Below are positions 43,153 through 56,905 of a stretch of 64,000 nt of DNA, in pieces. A model generated the notes under the pieces. That model did not search any database. It saw only the letters and a program-made list of their open reading frames with translations, and was not told the DNA's origin. Position numbers and translations under genes: made by a program. Numbering within the stretch: position 1 is the stretch's first letter; every line of letters begins with the position of its first letter. Source of the stretch: Caprella mutica (taxonomy: Eukaryota; Arthropoda; Malacostraca; Amphipoda; Caprellidae); NCBI GenBank assembly GCA_947561585.1, contig CANNZV010001067.1:121817-185816 (forward strand), written 5' to 3'.

Positions 43153-44721
43153 ACACGCTGACAAGAGTTTGGTGAGTGAGACAGGCAGAGCCACACGTTG
43201 TCGGACAGTGTTGCAAATAGCTTTCACCGAACAAGAAGAAAGTGCATTGATTTTGATTAAGATTATTGTAAGGAAGATTAAGGGATGCAGAGCAAACTGA
43301 TTAAAATCTCATTGGCACTAGTTGGCCATTGCTTTGGTGATTAAAAATTGTACTGAAGCAGTCCATAATAGCAGTGAAGTAACTATATGATGAGCCTCCC
43401 TATCAGTAATCTACAAATTAGGCCTCAACCAACTGATTGAATACATTGAAGGTATTTTAATTAGATGTACCCCATTGTTACGTTCCTTTGAGACTATTTA
43501 ATACATCTAGTAATGCTAACACTGTTTGAAAATTGTATTTAACCTAACCCACGAAACCGATTATTTTAACTACTAACAGATTTACATTTAAATTTAACTA
43601 TTCATAGCTTCACGAACTAATTTCTGATGCAAGCAAAAAATGACATTCATGAATGCGCAAGGAGCTAATTTGCAGTCTGACATTCTTAACGCTCAAGATT
43701 TTAAGAGTCCAGGAATGCTTCACCACCCATTTCGATAGCAATTACATGACTCCTTTCAACCCCCACCCCCACCCACCCTACTTCCTGCATGCCTACCACC
43801 CCATGGGACTCCCCCCTCCCCCAGAAAAAAGGATACAGGAGATCTCTTTTCTGAGGATACACGAAGCACATTTTTAGGCATCCTTTTTGCGAAGAATTCA
43901 CCAAGGCACGGAGAGCTCTTTTGTTTACTTTTTTTGAATCTTTTGGTTGTGGAAAGGATGCGGGAGAAAAAGTATCAATCGGGAGGTGAATTAAAAGAAA
44001 TCGATTGCCGAGTGATCTAAATAGGCAAAAAGTATGAAAATATTAAAGTGTCAATGAAATTTTTAATTGCAATAACTACCCTCATTTTGTAGTCATTATT
44101 TCTTTATAATATGTAGCTAACGCGTGTATAAAAAGATGCAAGTAATATAACAGTCTTTAGACTATGGTATATTATATTCAAACAGTACAATAGCCAAGAG
44201 AACAAATAGAATTTATCTATTTGAAATAGAACCGCAAGCAGCTTTCCCTCCCACTCACTCACTCCAGCACTGTGTGTTTTTACTCCAATAAAGTAATAAA
44301 AGCTGTTGCAATGTTTGACTTAGCGACTGTGTGATAAATGATGCCCAACACACCAACTCAGTCGCCCCATCGAACCTTTGGCACAACAGTGCGAATATAA
44401 CAAACTACCAAAATAAACAAAGGATACCAGTGAACAATCATCAGGCAAGTAATCCAACTGCACTGAAATATCATCATTAACAACTATTGACTATTTTATA
44501 CTTTCAATGTTACGAAAAATACTTCCGACTGACTTCGTGGTACGGACTTATACCACTCTGAACACGTCTCAATCAAACCTCTTCTTGATAAATGATAAAA
44601 AGGATAATTTTTATTGAAACAAACAGAAAGGTTTAAAAAGAAAGTACAATAATTCAATAAATAAAGAGTTAAAGCTTGAAGTGACGAAAGTTTAATTAAT
44701 TAATTCCATCAGAGTGTGTAT
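43153..44721. other. AT-rich spacer
   Basis: A C-rich strip CAACCCCCACCCCCACCCAC lies at 43758-43778 and another (CCCCCCTCCCCCAG) at 43810-43825. Opposed open frames of about 70 codons over them are composition artefacts. I see nothing else. Confidence 0.4.
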
Positions 44722-44918
44722 AGGCTAAGTTACGAATTATCGGTCGGTTTCACATCTTCGGTCATATAAGAAAAAACGATAAAACAATTATTATTTTATT
44801 TGGTATCCGTGATACCTGTAGATATCATGGATACCAATGAAAATTACTTAATCATTAATATAGTTTTTCTTATATGACCGAAGATGTGAAACCGACCGAT
44901 AATTCGTAACTTACCCTA
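44722..44918. mobile_element. Family A MITE, copy 15
   Basis: Flanks are TA/TA. Both arms carry GGTCGGT/ACCGACC. The core is slightly mismatched (TATCCGTGATACCTGTAG / ATATCATGGATACC). Confidence 0.9.
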
Positions 44919-45707
44919 TCATTCAAAGTTGATGGTGTAGATATAGATAGGGACAATACATCACATTAAATTACAGTAGTTAAATAGAACATTTCTGTCC
45001 TTTCTTCAATTCAATGTGCAGACAGTTTACATACAATGGCGCTGTCAAAAAACAGAGCAGTAAGAAATTCTAATCATCTGTATTAGTTATGATAGACATC
45101 AGTCGCAACAAGCTAGAAAATATAAAGGTGTTGTCTACATGCAATGCTAGTAGACGTATTAACAAATTTATGAACATTTCACTTTAAAATGCTGAAGTTG
45201 CCTTAATGACCTCACCTGTTCTTCACATCGATAAAATCCCCAGGCGTGCTAAATCACTTGGGACAAACCCAAGGGATCGTATTTCTCATAGACCATCAAG
45301 TGAAGAGTTGAACTAACCAAATACACCGAAGAGAAGGTACAGACGTGATAGATAAATTCTCAGCACCCTGCCTTCTACCGCTAACATAGGGCAAAACAAT
45401 GACCAGTTGTTATTATTTCACCACTTCAAAATATTACCGAAATAACTTAGGCAGTAAGTTGTAACTATAGATGTAATATTAGAGCGGTATTTAGACTTTC
45501 CGGAAGAGAGTTATCAATCTTTGTGTTTGTGAGCTTTAGAGAGAGCCTTTTCTTTTCAATCACACACCTTTTGATATTTAGAGAACAATAGGCCTCTCAT
45601 TCTCGGGCCTAGGCCTACTACAAACAGAAACGGAGATTGCTGTGTATGGTGTTTGCATTCTTCTCGGGCAGCTTTGCCTTTTTAAGGGAGAAATGGAGAT
45701 AAAGAAT
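44919..45707. other. AT-rich spacer before the giant array
   Basis: GGGCCTAGGCCTAC near 45604-45617 is a small palindrome. No gene, element or array recognised. Confidence 0.4.
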
Positions 45708-48700
45708 GATGTTAGAACATGTTGAAGGAGACTTTTTTGATGTTAGAACATGTTGAAGGAGACTTATTTGATGTTAGAACATGTGGAGAAGACTTATTTG
45801 ATGTTAGAACATGTGGAGAAGACTTATTTGATGTTAGAACATGTGGAGAAGACTTATTTGATGTTAGAACATGTGGAGAAGACTTATTTGATGTTAGAAC
45901 ATGTGGAAAAGACTTATTTGATGTTAGGACATGTTGAGAAGACTTATTTGATGTTAGGACATGTTGAGAAGACTTATTTGATGTTAGAACATGTTGAGAA
46001 GACTTATTTGATGTTAGAACATGTAGAGAAGACTTATTTGATGTTAGAACATGTTGAGAAGACTTATTTGATGTTAGAACATGTTGAGAAGACTTATTTG
46101 ATGATAGAACATGTTGAGAAGACTTATTTGATGATAGAACATGTTGAGAAGACTTATTTGATGATAGAACATGTTGAGAAGACTTATTTGATGACAGAAC
46201 ATGTTGAGAAGACTTATTTGATGTAAGAACATGTGGAGAAGACTTATTTGATGATAGAACACGTGGAGAAGACTTATTTGATGTTAGAACATGTGGAGAA
46301 GACTTATTTGATGATAGAACATGTTGAGAAGACTTATTTGATGATAGAACATGTTGAGAAGACTTATTTGATGATAGAACACGTGGAGAAGACTTATTTG
46401 ATGTTAGAACATGTTGAGAAGACTTATTTGATGTTAGAACATGTTGAAGAAGACTTATTTGATGTTAGAACATGTTGAAGAAGACTTATTTGATGTTAGA
46501 ACATGTGGAGAAGACTTATTTGATGTTAGAACATGTGGAGAAGACTTATTTGATGTTAGAACATGTTGAGAAGACTTATTTGAAGTTAGAACATGTTGAG
46601 AAGACTTATTTGATGTTAGAACATGTTGAGAAGACTTATTTGATGTTAGAACATGTTGAGAAGACTTATTTGATGATAGAACATGTTGAGAAGACTTATT
46701 TGATGACAGAACATGTTGAGAAGACTTATTTGATGTTAGAACATGTGGAGAAGACTTATTTGATGATAGAACATGTTGAGAAGACTTATTTGATGATAGA
46801 ACACGTGGAGAAGACTTATTTGATGTAAGAACATGTGGAGAAGACTTATTTGATGATAGAACATGTTGAGAAGACTTATTTGATGATAGAACACGTGGAG
46901 AAGACTTATTTGATGTTAGAACATGTTGAGAAGACTTATTTGATGATAGAACATGTTGAGAAGACTTATTTGATGATAGAACACGTGGAGAAGACTTATT
47001 TGATGTTAGAACATGTTGAGAAGACTTATTTGATGTTAGAACATGTTGAAGAAGACTTATTTGATGTTAGAACATGTTGAAGAAGACTTATTTGATGTTA
47101 GAACATGTGGAGAAGACTTATTTGATGTTAGAACATGTGGAGAAGACTTATTTGAAGTTAGAACATGTTGAGAAGACTTATTTGATGATAGAACATGTTG
47201 AGAAGACTTATTTGATGACAGAACATGTTGAGAAGACTTATTTGATGTTAGAACATGTGGAGAAGACTTATTTGATGATAGAACATGTTGAGAAGACTTA
47301 TTTGATGTTAGAACATGTGGAGAAGACTTATTTGATGTTAGAACATGTGGAGAAGACTTATTTGAAGTTAGAACATGTTGAGAAGACTTATTTGATGTTA
47401 GAACATGTTGAGAAGACTTATTTGATGTTAGAACATGTTGAGAAGACTTATTTGATGTTAGAACATGTTGAGAAGACTTATTTGATGATAGAACATGTTG
47501 AGAAGATTTATTTGATGATAGAACATGTTGAGAAGACTTATTTGATGATAGAACACGTGGAGAAGACTTATTTGATGTTAGAACATGTTGAGAAGACTTA
47601 TTTGATGTTAGAACATGTTGAAGAAGACTTATTTGATGTTAGAACATGTTGAAGAAGACTTATTTGATGTTAGAACATGTGGAGAAGACTTATTTGATGA
47701 TAGAACATGTTGAGAAGACTTATTTGATGATAGAACACGTGGAGAAGACTTATTTGATGTTAGAACATGTTGAGAAGACTTATTTGATGTTAGAACATGT
47801 TGAAGAAGACTTATTTGATGTTAGAACATGTTGAGAAGACTTATTTGATGATAGAACATGTTGAGAAGACTTATTTGATGATAGAACATGTTGAGAAGAC
47901 TTATTTGATGATAGAACATGTTGAGAAGACTTATTTGATGTAAGAACATGTGGAGAAGACTTATTTGATGTAAGAACATGTGGAGAAGACTTATTTGATG
48001 ATAGAACATGTTGAGAAGACTTATTTGATGATAGAACACGTGGAGAAGACTTATTTGATGTTAGAACATGTGGAGAAGACTTATTTGATGATAGAACATG
48101 TTGAGAAGACTTATTTGATGATAGAACACGTGGAGAAGACTTATTTGATGTTAGAACATGTTGAGAAGACTTATTTGATGTTAGAACATGTTGAAGAAGA
48201 CTTATTTGATGTTAGAACATGTTGAAGAAGACTTATTTGATGATAGAACATGTTGAGAAGACTTATTTGATGTTAGAACATGTGGAGAAGACTTATTTGA
48301 TGTTAGAACATGTGGAGAAGACTTATTTGAAGTTAGAACATGTTGAGAAGACTTATTTGATGTTAGAACATGTTGAGAAGACTTATTTGATGTTAGAACA
48401 TGTTGAGAAGACTTATTTGATGTTAGAACATGTTGAGAAGACTTATTTGATGATAGAACATGTTGAGAAGACTTATTTGATGACAGAACATGTTGAGAAG
48501 ACTTATTTGATGACAGAACATGTGGAGAAGACTTATTTGATGATAGAACATGTTGAGAAGACTTATTTGATGATAGAACACGTGGAGAAGACTTATTTGA
48601 TGTTAGAACATGTTGAGAAGACTTATTTGATGTTAGAACATGTTGAAGAAGACTTATTTGATGTTAGAACATGTTGAAGAAGACTTATTTGATGTTAGAA

Positions 48701-51700
48701 CATGTTGAAGAAGACTTATTTGATGTTAGAACATGTGGAGAAGACTTATTTGATGTTAGAACATGTGGAGAAGACTTATTTGAAGTTAGAACATGTTGAG
48801 AAGACTTATTTGATGTTAGAACATGTTGAGAAGACTTATTTGATGTTAGAACATGTTGAGAAGACTTATTTGATGTTAGAACATGTTGAGAAGACTTATT
48901 TGATGTTAGAACATGTTGAAGAAGACTTATTTGATGTAAGAACATGTTGAGAAGACTTATTTGATGTTAGAACATGTGGAGAAGACTTATTTGATGTTAG
49001 AACATGTGGAGAAGACTTATTTGATGTTAGAACATGTGGAGAAGACTTATTTGATGTTAGAACATGTGGAGAAGACTTATTTGACGTTAGAACATGTTGA
49101 AGAAGACTTATTTGATATTAGAACATGTGAAGAAGACTTATTTGATGTTAGAACATGTTGAAAAGACTTATTTGATGTTAGAACATGTTGAGAAGACTTA
49201 TTTGATGTCAGAACATGTTGAGAAGACTTATTTGATGTTAGAACATGTTGAGAAGACTTATTTGATGTTAGAACATGTGGAGAAGACTTATTTGATGTTA
49301 GAACATGTTGAGAAGACTTATTTGATGTTAGGACATGTTGAGAAGACTTATTTGATGATAGAACATGTTGAGAAGACTTATTTGATGATAGAACATGTTG
49401 AGAAGACTTATTTGATGATAGAACATGTTGAGAAGACTTATTTGATGACAGAACATGTTGAGAAGACTTATTTGATGTAAGAACATGTGGAGAAGACTTA
49501 TTTGATGATAGAACACGTGGAGAAGACTTATTTGATGTTAGAACATGTGGAGAAGACTTATTTGATGATAGAACATGTTGAGAAGACTTATTTGATGATA
49601 GAACATGTTGAGAAGACTTATTTGATGATAGAACACGTGGAGAAGACTTATTTGATGTTAGAACATGTTGAGAAGACTTATTTGATGTTAGAACATGTTG
49701 AAGAAGACTTATTTGATGTTAGAACATGTTGAAGAAGACTTATTTGATGTTAGAACATGTGGAGAAGACTTATTTGATGTTAGAACATGTGGAGAAGACT
49801 TATTTGATGTTAGAACATGTTGAGAAGACTTATTTGAAGTTAGAACATGTTGAGAAGACTTATTTGATGTTAGAACATGTTGAGAAGACTTATTTGATGT
49901 TAGAACATGTTGAGAAGACTTATTTGATGATAGAACATGTTGAGAAGACTTATTTGATGACAGAACATGTTGAGAAGACTTATTTGATGTTAGAACATGT
50001 GGAGAAGACTTATTTGATGATAGAACATGTTGAGAAGACTTATTTGATGATAGAACACGTGGAGAAGACTTATTTGATGTAAGAACATGTGGAGAAGACT
50101 TATTTGATGATAGAACATGTTGAGAAGACTTATTTGATGATAGAACACGTGGAGAAGACTTATTTGATGTTAGAACATGTTGAGAAGACTTATTTGATGA
50201 TAGAACATGTTGAGAAGACTTATTTGATGATAGAACACGTGGAGAAGACTTATTTGATGTTAGAACATGTTGAGAAGACTTATTTGATGTTAGAACATGT
50301 TGAAGAAGACTTATTTGATGACAGAACATGTTGAGAAGACTTATTTGATGACAGAACATGTGGAGAAGACTTATTTGATGATAGAACATGTTGAGAAGAC
50401 TTATTTGATGTTAGAACATGTTGAAGAAGACTTATTTGATGTTAGAACATGTTGAAGAAGACTTATTTGATGTTAGAACATGTGGAGAAGACTTATTTGA
50501 TGTTAGAACATGTGGAGAAGACTTATTTGAAGTTAGAACATGTTGAGAAGACTTATTTGATGTTAGAACATGTTGAGAAGACTTATTTGATGTTAGAACA
50601 TGTTGAGAAGACTTATTTGATGTTAGAACATGTTGAGAAGACTTATTTGATGTTAGAACATGTTGAAGAAGACTTATTTGATGTAAGAACATGTTGAGAA
50701 GACTTATTTGATGTTAGAACATGTGGAGAAGACTTATTTGATGTTAGAACATGTGGAGAAGACTTATTTGATGTTAGAACATGTGGAGAAGACTTATTTG
50801 ATGTTAGAACATGTGGAGAAGACTTATTTGACGTTAGAACATGTTGAGAAGACTTATTTGATGTTAGAACACGTGGAGAAGACTTATTTGATGTTAGAAC
50901 ATGTTGAGAAGACTTATTTGATGTTAGAACATGTTGAAGAAGACTTATTTGATGTTAGAACATGTTGAAGAAGACTTATTTGATGTTAGAACATGTGGAG
51001 AAGACTTATTTGATGTTAGAACATGTGGAGAAGACTTATTTGAAGTTAGAACATGTTGAGAAGACTTATTTGATGTTAGAACATGTTGAGAAGACTTATT
51101 TGATGTTAGAACATGTTGAGAAGACTTATTTGATGTTAGAACATGTTGAGAAGACTTATTTGATGTTAGAACATGTTGAAGAAGACTTATTTGATGTAAG
51201 AACATGTTGAGAAGACTTATTTGATGTTAGAACATGTGGAGAAGACTTATTTGATGTTAGAACATGTGGAGAAGACTTATTTGATGTTAGAACATGTGGA
51301 GAAGACTTATTTGATGTTAGAACATGTGGAGAAGACTTATTTGACGTTAGAACATGTTGAAGAAGACTTATTTGATATTAGAACATGTGAAGAAGACTTA
51401 TTTGATGTTAGAACATGTTGAAAAGACTTATTTGATGTTAGAACATGTTGAGAAGACTTATTTGATGTTAGAACATGTTGAGAAGACTTATTTGATGTTA
51501 GAACATGTTGAGAAGACTTATTTGATGTTAGAACATGTGGAGAAGACTTATTTGATGTTAGAACATGTTGAGAAGACTTATTTGATGTTAGGACATGTTG
51601 AGAAGACTTATTTGATGTTAGAACATGTTGAGAAGACTTATTTGATGTTAGAACATGTTGAAGAAGACTTATTTGATGTTAGAACATGTGGAGAAGACTT

Positions 51701-51891
51701 ATTTGATGTTAGAACATGTAGAAGAAGACTTATTTGATGTTAGAACATGTGGAGAAGACTTATTTGATGTTAGAACATGTTGAAGAAGACTTATTTGATG
51801 TTAGAACATGTGGAGAAGACTTATTTGATGTTAGAACATGTAGAAGAAGACTTATTTGATGTTAGAACATGTGGAGAAGACTTATTTGAAG
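45708..51891 (+). repeat. Giant minisatellite, 30/31-bp unit, about 205 copies, with higher-order repeats
   Basis: The unit contains GATGTTAGAACATGTTGAGA followed by AGACTTATTT. Variable sites are GTTAG/GATAG/GACAG/GTAAG, ATGTTG/ATGTGG/ACGTGG, and GAGAAG/GAAGAAG (the last adds one base, giving 31-bp units and shifting the frame). The order of variants repeats over long distances. The block from about 46.07 to 47.08 kb recurs at +3254 bp, part of 48.70-49.4 kb recurs at +2260 bp, and 50.45-50.9 kb recurs at +513 bp. Open frames (MIEHVEKTYL-type and the reverse) exist in every phase between 31-bp units. They are by-products with no start, splice or codon evidence of a gene. Confidence 0.98.
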
Positions 51892-54800
51892 TTTGAACTG
51901 TATATTTTGTAATTTACAAATACAAAAATAAATAACATACATAAGAATACAGTACAAAATGTGCATTAGAAAGTTTTAAAATCGTTTGTGAATTCAAAAT
52001 ATTGTTTGTTCAAGTTTGTTAAGTCATGCACAATGCCAGTCAAAGTTTTGTAGCTAACAATTATAAATAATGTCTCACAAAGTTTATACCCTAATGTAGT
52101 TTAAAAGTTTATAGAATAGTTAGTCCTCCATTAACAAATCATAACATTGATAGATGCAGTGAAGTACAAGAAGTACTATCAGGAGGTAGAGACTGCAAAA
52201 CAATACTACCTCCAGACCTAATATCGCCACACACATTTCTTCATTACTTTGCGGCAACTGTGGCCATTATAATTAATTTAGTGGATTAGAACAGTTAAAC
52301 CTGCTTCGTGATTACGGATATGAAACCAAGGAGAGGATAGCAGATGTAGGAGAGAGTAGCTGAGACTGTATCCAGAAGATAAAACTAGTAAACCATTCCT
52401 ACAAAATTAAACCTCAATGACATTAACATTATTATTTATTAAATACCAATTATCATATTAAACTACAGTCATTGCTAACCATAGTTCTATTATCAAATAA
52501 CTACCACATGAAATCAACAATTATGTCTTTACACTAAAAACACGAGTGTGCCAATGCAGATGTAGCATTTCCATATCAATTAACAAGCTAATCTTTTCGC
52601 AAATTGTATCAATTAAGGCAAAGACCAACAGATTGTCATTCCAATTCGGTGGATAATTGTCCAATAACATTTTGATCCGCATTGATCTCGCTCAGGCTAC
52701 TTGTTTTCAAGTCCGTATTTAAAATGAATTTTAAGCCGTATAGTAGGGGTATGTAAGGACACTATTATTCCAATTGGAAGCAGGACACAGGTAGGTTTAA
52801 TATCAGATTTAAAACATATTGTCATCAGGGCAATTAAGTAGAAGATTCGTGTTGGAAATTGAGATAGAAAGGCAGTGGTGCATTTCAATTAAAAGGTATT
52901 AATCCCTGTTAGAGAGAAGTGTGATCCATGATGCAGGCAGCGCTTTACATAACAATTGATCAATTAGTAAATGCACTGCAGTGGATACTTGATATTTGGC
53001 AGCATTCAAGAGCTAGTGCGCCTGTATTAGCACTAAAAACAACCGCACAATCAACAAAACTGAAGCATTTTCAGAAATTAAATAGTTTTGAAGTTTACGA
53101 TCTCCAATAAAACCGAATATTAAAATACGAGTCAGAGACATTCGAAAGACAGTAACTATTATATTTAGATATAAGGTAACAAGTATTAAACTACAACCAT
53201 GCTAATATCTGACTATATACTTTAATTAAAAACATACACTAATATCGACGGAGCGAAATGCACTTTCCAAGGAAATATCTTATGAGGGCAGAGAGCTGCT
53301 GAAAATTTATTGCATTTAAATCCGATACAGAAACAGAGCTCACCTCCCACGGGGATACAAATAAGAAAATTTCACTCTGCAATAGGGCACATACTAAACA
53401 AGATTGGACGGCAACGAATCGAAGGAAGAAATCAAACACACAGCACATGCGGCTATTTCTCTTTCGTCTAGAACTCACTCGCTAAAACTTGGACATTTGG
53501 CTCTTTCCGGAGTGAAACGGTAAAAGAGCGGCACTGCCGTTTCCTGTAAGTAGCTACGGCTTCCTTTGGATATTAGAGGCGCGGGACTATCTTCATAGGG
53601 TTAAGAAAAATGGCAGTGGATCTCATGAAGTGATAAGAGAATAATCTGAAATTATATAAATTAGGGAATGAATATTATATTGAACATAATTCTCATTAAT
53701 CAAATATTGAATGAAACACAGTTGTGTATTGAAGACTATTCAATGATTTCTAAATCAATAAATGGCAGTTACCGCCAAGATCTAGCTGCACCAGAGCAAT
53801 AAATAAAGAACATCAGGGATAGAAGAGATACTGGTGCAATTAAAGAATTTGCCAAGATTACAAGATAGTTTTCCTTTACTTCATCAAGGGGAATGCTCGC
53901 CTTCTCCCAGGGGTAAAACTGGATTACTGCACATACACACAAAGAACTTAGACTACTTTTCTTTCCCTAGATCTGCTGGAAGAGGATTACGATTGGAAGT
54001 TACTTCTTCCCCTCCACAAACAACATTCTTAGTTAGGGACTCTACTTAACGCACTGCATAATAGATGACCTGCGATTGGTGCGTTTGGTGACACCTCATT
54101 GGCACTCATTGCTTTGAGACACGCTCTCTGATTGGTCAGACATGGGCACATTGCACTGCTTATGTAATAAACTTTTCCAAGACTCGGCAAGACTTTGCGC
54201 AGGCGGTAAATCTCAAAAGAGTCTAAGTGAATGCATTTAACTAATTCAAACTTTGGGACTTAGTGAATTCCTCCAGCGATAGATATAGAATAGAACACTA
54301 ACATTGTAACTTGTAAGCAAATAGAGTATGTTCACATTATCTTGCCATCAAATTCAGTGCTCTCAAGTTGCATCAAAATTTCTGACAAAGTTAGATCTAG
54401 CAGTTATAGATGAAACAAACCATTACTGAACATTTTTCATAAATCCGCTCAAAGAATTCAAATAAGCATCGAGAAGGAAGCAGGGAAGTTTTGGATACAG
54501 CTGTAGACACTGATATTGAGAGTCTGAAGTTTTAGATGTAGGAGAGTGAGTGGAAGTTAGAGCGTGCTCTTCAATATCTATATGTCAACTCACATAAGAC
54601 GCACGAGCAAACTAAGTTCCTCGCAGGTATGGAAGTGCAGCAAACACATTCTTAGTCTGCCATTCCATTTGCCAAGTTGTGAAGTAAAGTTGGCTCCCTA
54701 AAATCGAATCAGTCGAGTTTACTTGGTACAATGTCGACAGATCTACACACAAGTTTGCACTTCTCAAGTTAGATTAGTGAGGCCGAACATGGCTCCTTCC

Positions 54801-56032
54801 AATTGAGCTGGATTTCTCTAAGGTTTCTTGTGGAGATCTTCAGTTGGGTCGATATCACATGCTTGTAACACATAATGAACGTCAAATACAAATCACACAT
54901 TATCCTCTAAATTACATATCAATCAGAAATATCTAGAGGAAAGAAAGTGCTTCAACAAAAATTCGAGAAAAAATCATATAGGGCTCTTCGGCACTTCCTA
55001 AAAACGGCTCCTAATTCCAACGACTCTGAAGCCTTTTGAAGGTAAAAACTTTTTGATGTGAGAGTTGAAGTGGAAGCCTAATTCTTTTCCTTGTAGAAGC
55101 AGCCGCCAAATATATGTTAATAGTCCCATCATATTTATAATATTCACCCACAGGATAATCCTGATGAATCTTTCCGAAACTTACTCAAGGGAAGTAGCGT
55201 TCGAAATATATTTATATAATTTACATTAATCATTCTTTTGAAGAGAAATTCTCCAATATATAATTCCGTTGAATCTTCAAAACAACTCTTGCAAAACATC
55301 ATTAGTTCGAAATGAAAGTTGAGGAACGGAGCACATGTAAGACACATTTATCAGGCGAAAGGTAAAGCCCAAAGTTACGGAGTGCCATTAGGTGCTTTTT
55401 AGAGCAAGGCTTTTAAAAAGTTTGTGTGTGTGTCATGCTTCATGTTGTGAGAGACTACTTCTCCTCCTCATGCTTACCATCAGGACCTATAAAAGTGAAA
55501 TGACTACATTTTTACGGCTCGTGCCTACTTAGAAATAGGAAAGGCTGGAGTAAGAGTCTTGGCATGTGACTAATAACAGCTAATAGTGATATATAGGAAG
55601 AAGTGATTGGAAAATCAATAGCAACTAAGAAAATATCCCAAATATAAATAAATGACATTCGCTGGAAGAAAAAGATGATTTTAACAACGTCAATATTTTC
55701 CCCTCCAAGCGACAGAAAGTTAATGCAGGCTGCAAAAATAAAACTTATTGGAAATATGGAGCAAAGTTTTGGATACAATGATTTAAGACTGACTAAGTTC
55801 TTTGAGGGACCCGTGGCCCTTTTCCGGGACATCTTAAGGGACCTCGCCCGTAAATAATCGATGGTAAGTATTCACCGACAGATATATTCCATTAGCAATA
55901 TCTTGAAAATGAAACGGAGAGAATATGAGGGTTGAAATATTAGGAATAAACAAACATTCTTACAAGCTACTTGTTGTGCGGAACATATATATCTTTAATA
56001 ACTAGTTGAAGTGAATTCCATCCTTTCGATAT
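51892..56032. other. Long spacer, locally GC-richer
   Basis: There are no arrays or elements in about 4.1 kb. Features seen are a stem GGAGGTAG / CTACCTCC (52183-52213), a GC-richer strip at 53480-53600, three ATTGG (inverted CCAAT) words at 54075, 54098 and 54131, and a GC-rich 60-bp island at 55795-55855 ending at a donor-like GGTAAGTA. Open frames at 52928-53110, 53239-53478 (minus), 53834-54049 and 55675-55857 have no domain I recognise. This is the most plausible place for a real exon or regulatory region, but nothing is proven. Confidence 0.35.
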
Positions 56033-56225
56033 AGGGTAGCTAAGTTACGAATTATCGGTCAGTTTCACATCTTCGGTCATATTAGAAAAAAAAATTATTT
56101 TATTTTAATTGGTATCCATGATACCTGCATGTATCATAGATACCAATTAAAATAACAATTGTGATATAGTTTTTTCTTATATGACCGAAGATGTGAAACT
56201 GACCGATTATTCGTAATTTACCGTA
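56033..56225. mobile_element. Family A MITE, copy 16
   Basis: The left end shows a 4-base duplication (TAGGGTAGCTAAGTTACG). The core GGTATCCATGATACCTGCAT / GTATCATAGATACC is nearly canonical. Right end is TTTACCGTA. Confidence 0.9.
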
Positions 56226-56560
56226 GACATAACCACACTAGTGAAAGGACCGACATATGCAAGCCTTACAAGTAATTGCACAGAAACTCCTACAGTATTA
56301 GCAATAAGTGTATTTCTTACATTTTATTGGAATAAAGTAGCGACATTAGGGTTATTCAGGAGCACATGAAATGTCCCAGCACGCTAGTGGTACAAGCAAA
56401 CTGTTAATAAAGAATATCAAAAGTTAATATTTGGCAGCAGTCGCAGAATGCAGTGAAATATTATCCAATGAAATGAAAATTTGGTCCATGTTCATTTTTC
56501 AATTAACTTCATTTTTCAGGAGAATAAACATTGGCGGGGAGGAAATTTTGTAAAAGAATC
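56226..56560. other. AT-rich spacer
   Basis: Nothing recognisable. Confidence 0.4.
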
Positions 56561-56905
56561 CAAGTACGTGGACATGAGTTAGAACAAACATGTGGACATG
56601 AGTTAGAACAAACATGTGGACATGAGTTAAAACAAACATGTGGACATGAGTTAGAACAAACATGTGGACATGAGTTAGAACAAACATGTGGACATGAGTT
56701 AGAACAAACATGTGGACATGAGTTAGAACAAACACGTGGACATGAGTTAGAACAAACATGTGGACATGAGTTAGAACAAACACGTGGACATGAGTTAGAA
56801 CAAACACGTGGACATGAGTTAAAACAAACATGTGGACATGAGTTAGAACAAACACGTGGACATGAGTTAGAACAAACATGTGGACATGAGTTAAAACAAA
56901 CATTT
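56561..56905. repeat. Minisatellite, 24-bp unit, 14 copies
   Basis: The unit contains AACATGTGGACATGAGTTAG followed by AACA. Variants are ATGTGG/ACGTGG and TTAGAACA/TTAAAACA. The 24-bp period opens frames on both strands. The ACATGTGGA/ACACGTGGA word is shared with the giant array at 45.7-51.9 kb. Confidence 0.96.

Noticed and set aside
45719..51737. Dozens of open frames (EHVEKTYL-type and reverse) across 45.7-51.9 kb
   Set aside because: They are a 30-bp tandem repeat read as codons. Frames start and stop wherever a 31-bp unit or a GTAAGA variant occurs, and frames are open on both strands.
45708..51891. CRISPR array
   Set aside because: Repeats are contiguous with no unique spacers, and the context is eukaryotic.
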